Shown: positions 21,407-33,100, numbered from the stretch's first letter. The stretch: DNA of 64,000 bases from Dallia pectoralis (GCA_029465975.1 CM055742.1:8928043-8992042), one strand, 5' to 3'. Notes: a model not told the origin generated them from the sequence alone. Translations and numbers: made by a program.

Positions 21407-22658
21407 CAGTTTTTCTCAATTGTTTACACACAAATACTGGTACTTGAGACACAATGACCACAACTCATGCCCCAACCCCCTGAACCAATTCTGCTAAACT
21501 ACAAGCACAATTCCTGCTTTACACTCAAATTCCAGTTCTAAAACATACTTTTTTCCAAACACTACACACAATTCTCTGCATTTGGAACAGTTTTCATGAA
21601 GAAAATCTCTTGTTTTCACAAGGAACACACTGACATTCAAATATGAACACTGACTCATCACATGGGCAAACACCCATCACACATCTTTACAATTATCAAT
21701 CAGAGCTTTAGCATAAAAGGGCAACAGGTGAGCTCTTCTGTTTTGGAGCAATGGATGCCAACATTGGAAACAGAGGCAGAGCCAGAAGAGTGAGAGTAAG
21801 AGGAGGAAGACGAGGAAGAGGAAGGGGAAGGCCAAGGGCCGTAATCTCTGATGAGATCCGAGCCACTTTGGTCGATCATGTGGTCAACCATGGTCTAACA
21901 ATGAGGGAAGCTGGGCAAAGAGTACAGCCACATTTGAGCAGGTTCACTGTAGCATCCATCATCCGGACTTTCCGAAATGAGAATAGGTAAGAAATACTCG
22001 AAACACTAGAAAATTGCAGTACTACATATCAATACAGTACTCAGTGAGTACTGTAGCTCAGTATTGCCTGTGGACTGTTCTGTAGGACTGTAAAAATTAA
22101 GTATGTTTCAAGTATTTGGGAAATGTATTCCTACTTTGTATTTACAGTATTCTACTATTTGTTTGGCAGAACTGAAAGATTACCAACACAAGGTGGTCGA
22201 GAACCTCTTCTGTCTCCTGAACAGGAAACTGAAATAATCAACATGGTCCTAGGAAATAATGCCATAACAATACGGAAAATACATAGAAAAATACTAGAAA
22301 ACAATGAGATGTTTCAAAACATTGATAGGGTAAGCTTATCAACACTGGACCCTGTCTTGGGCAGAAATAATCTGAGGATGCAGCATAAATTATGTAACTG
22401 TATACAGTAAATTCTTCTGTTGTTTTGTATGTAGACCACTGTATGTGCAACTTTGTGTTGGTTTGGAATGAGATGTACACGATGTACATTGTTTTTGTGG
22501 GAAAAATAACATATATTTGTTACCGTGTATTTGAGTTTTCCGAATATAAGAACAATATTCTCAAATATTTTACAACACACTTATGTACTGTCTGTTACAT
22601 GTTGTGGTCATTGTGTCTCAAGTACCAGTATTTGTGTGTAAACAATCGAGAAAAACTG
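21407..22658 (+). mobile_element. Tc1/IS630-like DNA transposon, internally deleted
   Basis: Terminal inverted repeats of about 58 bases (outer ends cagtttttctcaattgttta and its complement; one or two mismatches) are flanked by TA on both sides (21405-21406 and 22659-22660). This fits insertion at a TA dinucleotide, as in the Tc1/mariner/IS630 superfamily. It sits in the receptor 4 intron about 110 bases upstream of the start codon. At 1.25 kb, and lacking the DDE domain, it is non-autonomous. Confidence 0.8.
21751..22410 (+). pseudogene. transposase N-terminal remnant (IS630/Tc1-like)
   Basis: Exon-like part 1 (21751-21990) starts MDANIGNRGRARRVRVRGG, has an Arg/Gly-rich basic tail, and then a helix-turn-helix stretch (HGLTMREAGQRVQPHLSRFT, ASIIRTFRNENR). 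It ends at gtaag, a plausible donor near 21987. Part 2 (22168-22410) continues with RTERLPTQGGREPLLSPEQE and an NNAITIRKIHRKI second helix-turn-helix, with a tttggcag acceptor before it. The frame then stops after SLSTLDPVLGRNNLRMQH, where the catalytic DDE domain should begin. This layout fits the abundant fish IS630-like proteins. It is a DNA-binding remnant only. Confidence 0.6.
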
Positions 22659-22660
22659 TA

Positions 22661-22976
22661 AGTGTAACACTGAACAAAAAAAGGCCTAAGTCATTATGAT
22701 GAATGGAGAAGTGTTTTCAGTGTTTTACATTGAGCACATCAGTGTTCAACTGGTTCTTAGAAATGTCTGTTCATATGATGGTTTGTGTGTGACATTTGAA
22801 AACAAAATACCCTTTTGAGAGAAAATAACATTATTTTGAATGTAAAGTTTAATTTTGCTGGAGCATTGAGGAGTTTTGCCCATTGTGTGTGTGTGTGTTT
22901 TTTGGAATTGTGTGTAGAGTTCTGAGAATATGAGGCGCGCTTTCAGAAAATGTGTGTAAACAATCGAGAAAAACTG
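22661..22976 (+). mobile_element. second right end of the same transposon family
   Basis: A further stretch ends at about 22952-22976 in gtgtaaacaatcgagaaaaa/ctg, matching the terminal repeat that already ended at 22658. It contains non-coding subterminal text (gaatgtaaagtttaattttg, ttctgagaatatgagg). Either two related copies are fused or the element has a duplicated end. Confidence 0.55.
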
Positions 22977-22997
22977 TGTGTGGATCCAGATCAGGGG

Positions 22998-23264
22998 AGT
23001 CTCAAAAAGAATCCACACACAAATGCAGTCAAATTCACTGCACACAAGCAGTTTGTAAATCAAGATATATTTCGGTATGTGCATTTAAACAATTTGTATG
23101 CATTTGTGAATCTTATGTGGTTTTTAAATTTGGTGTGTGTATTTGTGAATTTTGTACGCATGTATGAATCAGGTGTGTGCATTTGTGAATGTAGTCTATG
23201 CATGTATGAATCCGTTGTGTGCATTTGTAAATCTAGTCTGTGCATTTATCTTTTTTGAGACTCT
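22998..23264. mobile_element. MITE-like element with imperfect internal repeats
   Basis: Bounded by gagtctcaaaaag (22998) and its near complement cttttttgagactc (about 23250-23263). The interior is a run of loosely repeated gtgtgcatttgtgaat(c/g)ta units. No target duplication was identified. Confidence 0.35.
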
Positions 23265-23394
23265 TCTAGCTCCATATTGTTCTGCAATATTTTAAATGAT
23301 ACTCGACCGGTGACATTTATACCCTTAATAGAATGTCGGGGAACAACGTTAATAAACGTCTTTGTGAGACTTTTTTATCAATTTGTTGCAGAAG

Positions 23395-24296
23395 TATATG
23401 AAAATATGACAATAAATAAACACTGTTTTTAAAATAAGAATGTGTCAGTTTTGAATTGAAGCTACCATAGGACAATATGAAAAAAATGCATGTCATTCAC
23501 TTGCGATTGCAAAGGTATGTTAGGTAATTACAAAAGTAATAGATTTAGCCACAAAATGTCCCTGAATGTGTTACTGTAAATTAAACATGAGTGCTCTTAT
23601 ATTCCAGAACATACCAGTTCTGATCTGATAACTGACAAGTAACACCCAGGTTCTCACCTCCCCACTTGCCAGTGCTGGTTGAACTAAAACTCTAACTGAA
23701 TAACCATAGATAACCCCCTTCAACTTTTTAAGTACATTCATTGTTATGCTAATAAAAATATACATAACAACACCTTTTTCATTTATCAGTCAGCCCAATG
23801 TCTCATAACTTAAAATCACATGTAAATGAAAACCTAAAGACAAGGATTCAGACAATAAATTAAGTACTATTATATTGTAAATAACCGTGCCCCAGTTTTG
23901 TGATAACTTACCTATTTTATAAGTGATACTTGAAGTTCTCTCTCCAGTAGAGGATTCAGTCTGACGTTACACAATAGTACCTAGATGTGTCTGCACAAAG
24001 ATTTCAGTAATGTATTTTTACTAGTCAAGGGGGGCATAATTTACATAACATAGATGTGGACATTGAACAGCATAATAACCAAAACACTGATTTCCATAGC
24101 GTTAAAAAACACGCGCTGCGTCGTGATTTGAATTCTGTCAAAATATGCATCATCATTCATATCACTCAGCAGCTGTATATGAACACTAGAGAGTATTTCT
24201 GGAATGTTCTGCACTTGCAAGTAAATCATGTAACTCAAGTAACTTCAATATAATACATTGATTTCTCAAAGAGTGAAATATTGAGATTATATTAGC
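23395..24296 (-). other. unit 4 intron remainder, conserved
   Basis: Array-unit homology resumes at about 23395 and continues to the gtgttataatgctgctgc motif. The conserved 5' exon/promoter block that should follow is deleted. At about 24340 the text jumps to the start of the next unit (cagctagtaggtccagtaag). Confidence 0.5.
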
Positions 24297-24369
24297 AGAG
24301 TAGCAACACTTGTGTTATAATGCTGCTGCAGACATGAAGATCCCGGCTAGAACGAGTTCCAGCTAGTAG

Positions 24370-24570
24370 GTCCAGTAAGAGTTTGCCTGTCTCATAACTG
24401 TTAGAAAACGATCAAGGCCTTCCTCTCTGAGGAATGAATATTTAGGGGAATATTAAGATGTACAGACAAACCCAGTAAGACACAGGCAGAGCAGAACTGA
24501 TCAATCACTTTTGTTTTATTTCACACTTAGTTTAGAACAAACAGAAAAACTAGTTCATATTTAGTTTAGT
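24370..24570 (-). promoter_or_regulatory. unit 5 3'-end block with poly(A) signal
   Basis: Minus-strand AATAAA at 24520-24515 in the conserved block. The receptor 5 stop is 2.65 kb away, so a large insertion (about 25160-26590) now lies within the predicted 3' UTR or has displaced the signal. Confidence 0.45.
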
Positions 24571-25159
24571 GTTGTATTTTGAGCTAATTAGTCAAACAAA
24601 GCAAAACAGTCAGAAATAGTTTGTGACGGTAAACACAGGGAAATAGTCAACTTGGATAATGTACCATCCCTGGTAAGATAATATGTGGGTGGACTAAAGC
24701 TCTAATGCACACTGAAAGAAAACACAATATGGGTCAGAATTTTCATGAATGATCTAAAATATAAATCCATCTGAAAGATAAAGATCTAATAAAAAACGTT
24801 CAACTGCAGAATCAGCTGGTTCAAACTGGACGGTACAGAAGCATCTACTCTTCATCAGGTTCCTTCCTCCATATTTCACCCTGTTTGTTCCTCTCTTCAT
24901 TACCTAGACTGGACAAGCTCAGCACATCCTTCATGAAGACAGGGTAGGAAAGTTCAATGAACAGAACCTAATTTAAAGATACCGTCCTTGAACATGAGGT
25001 CATCTTGCGTAATGTCAATTTGAACTTGATAGGTTACAATTTCTGCTGAAAATTGTGATGTGTGCCACCTGTAGTAGACTGTGTACTGATATCAACTGCC
25101 AACGTCCAGTTAGCACAGGGTTTAAATACCAACTTCATCACGTGACATGATTGTTTGTA

Positions 25160-26590
25160 AACCTGCACTTGCAATAACTACGAGCGGTACCCTTGGCTCA
25201 CAGCCTCCGAGGAACACTACAAATTGTATTGATCGACTTGGTGTCTGGAGCCACACTGGGTTTACAAACTTGAGTTGTCTAACCAAAGCAGCAGCGAGAC
25301 ACCAAAGCACGGCCGGACATTTATAAGCAACCGTGCTTTTGAAAACTTTTGTGAAAACATGAGTGGATCTACAGCTCAATGAACAGATGCGCAGGGAAAA
25401 ACAAAGCTCCACAAAGAAAAGATAATGGCTGCACTGCTGCATGAGATACCTGTCTGTGATGCACTAGCCTGTTGTACTGCGGTTCTCTATAATTCTGATG
25501 GTTTATAGTCGTGGCTTCAGAATTATGGTATTAAGAGGTGGATTCATTCGGGTAGGACACCACTGAAGGCCTAAGTGTGAAATGCACGGCCCGCCACTGT
25601 ATTGTAGTAATATCAAAACAGATAACTGTTGTTTTCAATTTAGCTATTTGGAGCTCCCGATACCGTGGTGACTGATAAAACACCATTATCTCTGTTTATT
25701 ATCAGAATAAAAGACTGAGATAGCCAAAGGAGAACAACGGTGTGATCATAAGTGAAATACACAACGCAACGAGAGTACAGATCCGCTACAGACAGATAAG
25801 AGTAATAAAAAGATAAAATCTAGTTAAATATACCCAGCGAGACAGCATATACACACGGCTAGCAGGTTAGCTAGCTCACTAACAATAATTGTTAGAATAA
25901 AAGCTACCCCCTGATGGAGCCTACAAACACAAGAGTAACTAGCTAGCTAGCGCGCTAGCGTGCTAGCGTGCTAACATGCTAACGTTAGTTGTTTGAGTGT
26001 GAGCCTACACATACAGGAGTAGCTACCTAGCGTGCTAACATACTAACGTTAGTTGTTTGAGTGTGAGCCTACACATAGAGGAGTAGCTAGCTAGTGCGCT
26101 AACGCGCTAACATGCTAATGTTAGTTGTTTGAGTGTGAGCCTAAACATACAGCAGGTGCTAACTGGCACACTTGCATTAAATGTTTTGAGTGTACTCTGC
26201 CCAGAGACAGCTAGCCTACACATTCAACATACAGCAGCAGCATTAGCTAGATAGTATGTCTGGCTGTTGCCTGGCAGCCAATATTGTGTCAGTTGAATAG
26301 ATTCATGCATGGTCGTCTTCTACCAGCTATACTATCCAAATTATAAGTCTCACAGTTTAAATAATTACATCACGGGAATCCTAATGTATAATATGTATCT
26401 GTAAACTCAAAAAATAGGGTTCCGGAAGCACATTTTGAGACCTTTTTTGTGTATGTAGTGCAAAAACTGTGTGAAGAGAAAGGGTGGTCAAAAAGTGATA
26501 TAAGTTTAATAATAATATGTATATATGAGATAACAAAATATGAGGTTGACCATTATCAAACACACATAACAAGAAAGCTCAGAATATGGG
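25160..26590. other. insertion in unit 5 with a GCTAGC/CTAACGTTAG repeat
   Basis: There is no counterpart in other units. It contains three imperfect copies of a 64-72 bp unit at about 25950-26150 (gttagttgtttgagtgtgag plus self-complementary gctaacatgctaacgttag-like runs). The left edge shares catcacgtgacatgattgtt with 9622-9655. I recognise no gene; the 106-codon minus frame at 25122-25442 has no family motif. Confidence 0.5.
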
Positions 26591-26660
26591 CTTTACATCA
26601 GAGGAAGCTACCACACTCTGACCTGTACCTCAGGGGTTTACATCGGTTGACACTCAGCTA
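26590..26660. repeat. single copy of the 43-bp repeat (unit 5)
   Basis: One copy, with a small insertion (gaggaagctaccacactctg), runs into cggttgacactcagctaaca as in unit 1. The array did not expand here. Confidence 0.7.
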
Positions 26661-27167
26661 ACATGTATTTGACTAATGTATGTATTGAATATTTGGACAT
26701 CATTGTTTATATTATGGAGATACAAGGAACTAACTTACAACATCAAATAAAAACAACAGTTCATTATATAATGCTGTTCAGACATGAAAAAACATTTGTC
26801 TGTAGGCATTTAGTAATAAATCTAATTATACTGTATAATTCCTCAAAAATATTTGATGATTATCTGCCTGTCAGCAGGCACGGATTGTAAATGTAAGTAG
26901 TAAGTGCTTATCTTAAAAAGTAAGTTCAGTTTATTTCTTTGTGTTTTAACATATCTGACTAACTACTGTGGTGTGTTTGTAAGTACTGGTCAGATCTGGT
27001 TTAAAGCTTCTTAATAATGCATTATATTTTGTACTGCAGCTGGATTCACTGCTGCTTCTGGTGTTGGACAATTTCCACAAACAATTGTTTGCATTTTATC
27101 AAAGTGTTTTTATATTATTAAGTGCACATCTGTATTGACAGCTGAAAAAGTGTTTCTAACTGTAAAT

Positions 27168-28052
27168 CTAATGTGTCTCTGGTCCTTTTCTGCAGTGCAG
27201 CCTTCCCTCTCTGTAGAGATGCAGAACAGGTGAGGCCACGACACTCAACATGTTACACGCCAACAACATGGGAAAGGTGTTGCGGTAGAAATCCATGCTG
27301 GTGAATGACAAGGAGGTATAACCAACAACCACTGAGATGGAGCTCACCAGAATAATCACCAGGTTGGTCAAGACGATCCTAAAAGCTCTCATCTTCTGTG
27401 GGTCTGTTGTCCCCTGTTTCTTCTCTCCCCCTCTGCCCCCCTCTACCTCACCTGGACCAGGCTGTTTCAACACACGAAGGATGAAGAAGCAGCAGAGAGA
27501 AATGACGACCAGCCCGAGGCAATAGACACTAACAAGCTCATAATTTGTCTTTGATTGATTATCTAGTGATTGTATCCTAAAACATGCATCAATTATAGTT
27601 AACCCCCAGATCAGTGTTGAAGTCCCCATCCTGTATCTCCTGAGTCTGTACTTGATGAAGGCTACAGGTTGGACCACAGCCATGTAGCGCTCTACACAGA
27701 TGCAGCTCTGGAACACGGGCCTGCATATCCAGGCAATTAAAAAGAGAGCATAAAGAAGCTGATTTAACACGATGTTATTGTGTATGAAAGAGTAGTAGAT
27801 CACTCTACAGAGGCCCTGAACACAGAACACCACCTCAACTATAAACAGATTAATTGGGAAGATCTGGGTGGGTGTGAGACCTCCAGAGATACTTTCCCTC
27901 AGAGAGATCCAGAGGCACCAGACCAGAGCTGGGGTTCCCAGCAGGAAGCAGAGGGCCGCGCTGTATTGGTAAATCAAAGTTGCAACATAGCCATCGTCAA
28001 GGCAATCCGACCAGGTGAACATGTGTGTGACATTTCTTGAAACGTCATTCAT
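27168..28052 (-). CDS. array GPCR 5, orphan seven-helix receptor (294 aa)
   Basis: The start is the ATG of MNDVSRNVTHMFTWSDCLDD at 28052. The first sequon is lost (NDV) and NVT remains. A good acceptor (ccctcaccttctcctag on the minus strand) lies about 28 bases upstream. The helix pattern, ERY, invariant third loop and SPVLHLYREG tail are as in the family. Copy-specific features are RESISGGLTPTQ in loop 1, a FCVQGLCRVIYYSFIHNN second helix/loop resembling receptor 6, and QSLDNQSKTNYELV in the second extracellular loop. With an intact 5' block (29071-29270) and acceptor this is one of the best candidates for an expressed gene. Confidence 0.85.
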   Translation of the reverse strand: MNDVSRNVTHMFTWSDCLDDGYVATLIYQYSAALCFLLGTPALVWCLWISLRESISGGLTPTQIFPINLFIVEVVFCVQGLCRVIYYSFIHNNIVLNQLLYALFLIAWICRPVFQSCICVERYMAVVQPVAFIKYRLRRYRMGTSTLIWGLTIIDACFRIQSLDNQSKTNYELVSVYCLGLVVISLCCFFILRVLKQPGPGEVEGGRGGEKKQGTTDPQKMRAFRIVLTNLVIILVSSISVVVGYTSLSFTSMDFYRNTFPMLLACNMLSVVASPVLHLYREGRLHCRKGPETH

Positions 28053-29070
28053 CCTTGTCGACCACTATGCAAGCCCTAGGAGAAGGTGAGGGAAAATTCC
28101 ACTATGAACTTAAACAGAATTATTATTTTTATATTAGAAAAATGTTTTACTCAGTAACACCATAAAGACCATTGCAACATAATCTAACAAGGCGTCACCT
28201 AGTCATTTTCATGTTTCCTCACTTTTATAAAATGTTGGAGAATGATGTATAGAATAAGGCCTTGGTGAGAGTTCTCTAGCAGTGCATTGTAGAAGTGCAC
28301 ACAAATGTAGACAAATAATAAACACTGATGATTTAAATACATTTAAAAAACGTGTGTGTGTTGAATTCAAGCTACATGAGGACATAATGAAAAATAAACC
28401 ATGTTGTTCAATTAAATCTTTCCTTACAGGCAACTGTTTATGCGTGTTAGATCATTAGAAAAGCCTTTAATATTGCCTTGATTGTTCTACAGTAATTTCA
28501 ACATGAGTGCTCTTACATTCCAGAACATACCAGTTCTGATCCAATAACTGACATCTAACATCCAGGTTCTCTCCACCTCACTTGTGTCCACTGAAACTAA
28601 CAGTTGCTTTGGTAAAGAGCTAAAGCTGGTTGAACTTAAACTTCTTCAGTGTATCAGAATGAAAGATATGGCATACAGAACAAGACCTTAAAAAATGTAT
28701 CCCTCTGTATGTTCCCTCTCCAGATGACAGTTCAGCCTAACATTATAGAATAGTGCCTCGATGCATGTACACAAAGCTTTCTGTCCTGAGATCTTTCTGC
28801 TTGTCATGAGTGGCTTCATTTACATAATAAAGAACCAAACACTTATTTCCATAGTGTTAAGAAAAACACTCACGTTGTGATTTGAATGTTATCAAAATAT
28901 GCATTCTTACCTATCACTAAGCAGCTGTATACGAACGCCAAAGAGCATTCTGGAACATTCTTTAGTTGCATAATGCATTCAGCTCTTGCAGGTAACCCAT
29001 GTTATGTTTTAGTATGATACTTCTATTTCTCAAAAGTGTGAAATATCGATAATAGATAAGTAGTAACACT
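28053..29070 (-). other. unit 5 intron, conserved among array units
   Basis: Homologous to the introns of units 1, 3 and 4 (shared attccagaacataccagttc and gcagctgtata(t/c)gaac). No gene. Confidence 0.45.
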
Positions 29071-29290
29071 GTGTTGATGATAGCTGCTGCTGCTCTATAT
29101 ACCAGACCTTTAGATCCCAGCTAGAACAAATGCCAGTTTTGTCCCTCCTGTCAGCCTTGTTCAGTGATAGCTGGTGAGGTCGCCGTAAAGACAGACTTAC
29201 GCCATAACGTCACCTGTCTTTCTCTACGTGAACTGCTTCCTCGGAAAGAAGCCCCTCAACCCTGGTGGTTGGGGACATACATTCCAGCAG
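29071..29290 (-). promoter_or_regulatory. unit 5 promoter/5' exon block with GTAAGT donor
   Basis: Counterpart of the unit 1 block. The donor is GTAAGT (29200-29195), and the upstream ATG of the exon is changed to GTA, so the short upstream ORF of units 1-3 is absent here. Receptor 5 may therefore be translated more readily. Confidence 0.45.
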
Positions 29291-29390
29291 GCCACCACTC
29301 CTGGTGATTACTCACACGACTAAACTTACGATTATGTTGGTTTGAAGCTACGTTTAATTTAAATACTCGAAAGCCTCACATCAACATGCA

Positions 29391-29650
29391 CAATGCCGAG
29401 AGACTGCTAAAGTGGTGTAAAGCACGCCGGCACCTGAGCAGTTGAAACAAGTTCTCTGAGACTGATAGACACATCTGTGTGTGGCGGATGCCAGGAGAAC
29501 ACAACCTAATGGAATGCTTTTAGTACCTACTGAAATGTTCAGTGGAGGAGGGATGAAGGTCTGGGGCTGTGTTTCAGGGGTTGGGCATGGGCCCCATAGT
29601 TCCACTGAAGAACTACTCCTCCATTCTGTATTTTCTGGTAGCACCACACA
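29391..29650 (+). mobile_element. Tc1-like transposase fragment (plus strand)
   Basis: Conceptual reading shows W-rich text typical of the catalytic middle of a fish Tc1 element: LKWCKARR-like at the left, VWRMPGEHN, then FSGGGMKVWGCVSGVG. The frame is interrupted and there are no terminal repeats. The family differs from the copy at 30247. Confidence 0.6.
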
Positions 29651-30246
29651 ACCCAATGTAAGTTAACGCGCTTTGGTTAGTTATTATCAGTTTCACCTTT
29701 TTCTCATTTATGTTTATTAGTTTGGTATTTCAGTTCCCGTTGTTCACTCGGTTGGGTGGATCATTATTTGCCGTTAACTGTTTTGTGAGTTGCTGCAGCC
29801 AGTAATTTTTTTGGACCGTTGAGTTTAACTAAATGAGAAGAGATATTTAGAAAAGCTCTGCATCTACGTCCTATCAGCACCAACAGCACCTTTGACAAAT
29901 ACAGAAAGTATTTATCTCTGAAAGCTCAAACGAATCCTGAAGAGGCAGGAGATAACGTTCAATGATAAGAACATTTTAAAAATAACCTACCCTTGTTGTT
30001 TGGAAACTCCAACCTCATTTTCATTTTTGATGTGTGTGGTTATCTCTCCTGCACCACGTTCTGTCTATACGGATAAAATAACACCTGTGTATGTGTTTGA
30101 CGGTTCTGCTCTGTGATTCTGATTTCTCTGTCCTGGATTATTCCTAATTGATCACATGTAACACGCCGCACATACTTACACCATCAGATATATTTAGGTG
30201 GAGAACAAAACACAGAAAATATACATTTTATGCTGCATTCATACAT
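29651..30246. other. spacer, no gene
   Basis: Shares cttgttgtttggaaactcca-type text with 8690-8710 (unit 1 spacer). Nothing else recognised. Confidence 0.35.
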
Positions 30247-30458
30247 ACAGTGAGGAAAATAAGTATTTGAACACCCTGCTATTTTTCAAGTTCTCCCACT
30301 TAGAAATCATGGAGGGGTCTGAAATTGTCATCTTAGGTGCATGTCCACTGTGAGCGACAATCAAAAAAAAAAACAGAAATCACAATGTATGATTTTTTAA
30401 CTATTTATTTGTATGATATAGCTGCAAATAAGTATTTGAACACCTGAGAAAATCAATG

Positions 30459-32329
30459 TTAATATTTGGTACAGTAGCCTTTGTTTGCAATTACAGATGT
30501 CAAACGTTTCCTGTAGTTTTTCACCGGGTTTGCACACACTGCAGGAGGGATTTTGGCCCACTCCTCCACACAGATCTTCTCTAGATCAGTCAGGTTTCTG
30601 GGCTGTCGCTGAGAAACACGGAGTTTGAGCTCCCTCCAAAGATTCTCTATTGGGTTTAGGTCTGGAGACTGTCTGGGTGTTACGCACTCCCCTCTAGAGA
30701 GGAGACCGTAACACGCCGTCACGCGTGAGCGTGCCACGAGAGTGGTGAGGTGATGTGGTTGTGTGGGTGCACAAGTAGGACAAACACAAAGCAGTACCGT
30801 TTAAACCAGGTTTATTTAACCTATAATACGGTAATATGGGAAAAGGGGCTGAGCGGAACCAAAGCAAAGAAATTAACTAATCAAAAAGACCCCTACCCTA
30901 TCTAGACTACACATAAGACTACACGGGTGGTATGTAAACCCCAGGGCCTCTTACCTAAACACTCCCAGTGTGCTGTCCCCTTTCCCCTGGGACAACTGAA
31001 GAAAAAATTAACAGTACAAAAGACTAAACAAAGGACAGGATACGGAAATGAATAATGTAACATACACAACCAAATACACTCACAGGTAACAGAGTTACAT
31101 ACCCACATAGGCCAGCCCGAACAGCTCTTAAACAAAACAAACAGGATATGTCACTGTCAAAAGGTCTAACAAAAAGTGTATAAATGTGTATGCGTCAACA
31201 ATGTGTGTCAATGTGTGGGTGTCAAAATGTATGTCGAAAATCTCTCAAAACACGGCTCTCCTATCTCGTCTCTCCTCTCCTTCCAACCTCTCTCCTCTCC
31301 TTCCAACCTCTCTCCTCTCCTTCCAACCTCTCTCCCACCTCCCTCGCAAGAACGATCTGCTGGCCCCCTATAAGCAGGGGTATTCTCCCTCCTATTGGCT
31401 GATTGGTGCAGGTTGATTAGTGCCTACAGGTGGATGCAGGCACTGGAGATTACTTCACTGTGGGCTGATCAGAACACCTGTGGGAACACCAATTAGCACA
31501 CACACACCAACCACCACAAGCAGGCTGATGCACGTAACACTAGGCCACGCCAGAACCATGAAATGCTTCTTACAGAGCCACTCCTTGGTTATCCTGGCTG
31601 TGTGCCTCGGGTCATTGTCATGTTGGAAGACCCAGCCTCGACCCATCTTTAATGCTCTAACTGAGGGAAGGAGGTTGTTCCCCAAAATCTCGCAATACAT
31701 GGCCCGGTCATCCTCTCCTTAATACAGTGCAGTCGCCCTGTCCCATGTGCAGAAAAACACCCCCAAAGCATGATGCTACCACCCCCATGCTTCACAGTAG
31801 GGATGGTGTTCTTGGAATGGTTCTTCTTCCTCCAAACACGGTTAGTGGAATTATGACCAAAAAGTTCTATTTTGGTCTCATCTGACCACGTGACTTTCTC
31901 CCATGACTCCTCTGGATCATCCAAATGGTCATTGGCAAACATAAGACGGGCCTTGACATGTGCTGGTTTAAGCAGGGGAACCTTCCGTGCCATGCATGAT
32001 TTCATACCATGACGTCTTAGTGTATTACCATCAGTAACCTTGGAAACGGTGGTCCCAGCTCCTTTCAGGTCATTGAACAGCTCCTCCCGTGTAGTTCTGG
32101 GCTGATTTCTCACATTTCTTAGGATCATTGAGACCCCACGAGGTGAGATCTTGCATGGAGCCCCAGTTCGAGGGAGATTGACAGTCATGTTTAGCTTCTT
32201 CCATTTTCTAATGATTGCTCCAACAGTGGGCCTTTTTTCACCAAGCTGCTTGGCAATTTCCCTGTAGCCCTTTCCAGCCTTGTGGAGGTGTACAATGTTG
32301 TCTTTGGACAGCTCTTTGGTCTTGGCCAT
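30459..32329 (-). pseudogene. Tc1 transposase, frameshifted and interrupted
   Basis: Starts MAKTKELSKDNIVHLHKAG at 32329. Paired-like helix-turn-helix region (GYREIAKQLGEKRPTVGAII), then the DDE catalytic blocks: first Asp in VTWSDETKIELFG, second in FQHDNDPRHTA, and the Glu in SPDLNPIENLW. Three defects are seen: a frameshift near 31705 (after CIKERM), the 862-bp LTR insertion at 30678-31539 between the second Asp and the Glu, and loss of the transposon 5' end. The C-terminus ends GYCTKY at 30459. It cannot make a functional transposase. Confidence 0.85.
30678..31539 (-). mobile_element. solo LTR, 862 bp, inside the Tc1 copy
   Basis: The ends are tgttacgcac and gcacgtaaca. With the flanking bases they form gtgttacg/cgtaacac inverted ends. 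Flanks ctggg (30673-30677) and ctagg (31540-31544) look like a 5-bp target duplication with one mismatch. A minus-strand AATAAA near 30812 gives the orientation. It contains a 20-bp minisatellite (31266-31337, four copies of ctctcctctccttccaac-type). No interior genes remain, so it formed by LTR-LTR recombination. Confidence 0.8.
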
Positions 32330-32396
32330 GTTAGTAGTTGGATAGTTACTGATTGCATGGGGTGGACAGGTGTCTTTATGCAGCTAACGACCTCAG

Positions 32397-32550
32397 GTTT
32401 CCTCGTTCAAAATTTCACCCTTTTGTTCCTCTCTTCATGAATTAGACTGGAGTAGCTCAGCACATACTTCATGAAGACATGGAAAGAAACTTCAATGACC
32501 TCAACCTCATAGAAGAAACTGTCCTTGAACATGATGTCTTCTTTAGTAAT
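32397..32550 (-). other. unit 6 3' region, start truncated
   Basis: Array text equivalent to 50603-50760 in unit 7. The conserved poly(A) block that lies further left in other units is missing here, having been removed at the Tc1 junction. Confidence 0.5.
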
Positions 32551-32960
32551 GTTTACATCAGAGGAAGACCACACTCTGACCTGTACGTCAGGGGTTTACA
32601 TCAGAGAAGACCACACTCTGACCTGTACCTCAGGGGTTTACATCAGAGAAGACCACACTCTGACCTGTACCTCAGGGGTTTACATCAGAGAAGACCACAC
32701 ACTGACCTGTACCTCAGGGGTTTACATCAGAGGAAGACCACACTCTGACCTGTACCTCAGGGGTTTACATCAGAGGAAGACCACACTCTGACCTGTACCT
32801 CAGGGGTTTACATCAGAGGAAGACCACACTCTGACCTGTACCTCAGGGGTTTACATCAGAGGAAGACCACACTCTGACCTGTACCTCAGGGGTTTACATC
32901 AGAGAAGACCACACTCTGACCTTAACCTCAGGGGTTTACATCAGAGGAAGACCACACTCT
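32551..32960. repeat. 43-bp minisatellite, about 9-10 copies (unit 6)
   Basis: Same unit as in units 3 and 4, but several copies have a 1-bp deletion (catcagagaagacc). Unit 7 shares this variant and units 3 and 4 do not. The array ends in accacactctaaacatattg, also shared with unit 7. Confidence 0.92.
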
Positions 32961-33100
32961 AAACATATTGACAGCATTGTTGAAATTACAAACAGACAAG
33001 GACCGAACTTACAATGTATAAGACAGGCATTTTATCAAAGTGTTTTCATATTATTAAGTGCACTGTAATGACAGATGAAAAAGTGTTTCTAACTGTAAAT

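Larger units (their letters stand above)
30247..32396 (-). mobile_element. Tc1/mariner element split by a solo LTR
   Basis: The minus-strand 3' terminal repeat is at 30247-30275 (TA, then cagtgaggaaaataagtatt). The 5' end is truncated near 32396, where array-unit text (cctcgttcaaaatttcaccc) begins. Without the inserted LTR the copy is about 1.29 kb. The missing 5' repeat and 5' UTR show that unit 6 lost its own left end and the transposon end in one event. Confidence 0.85.
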
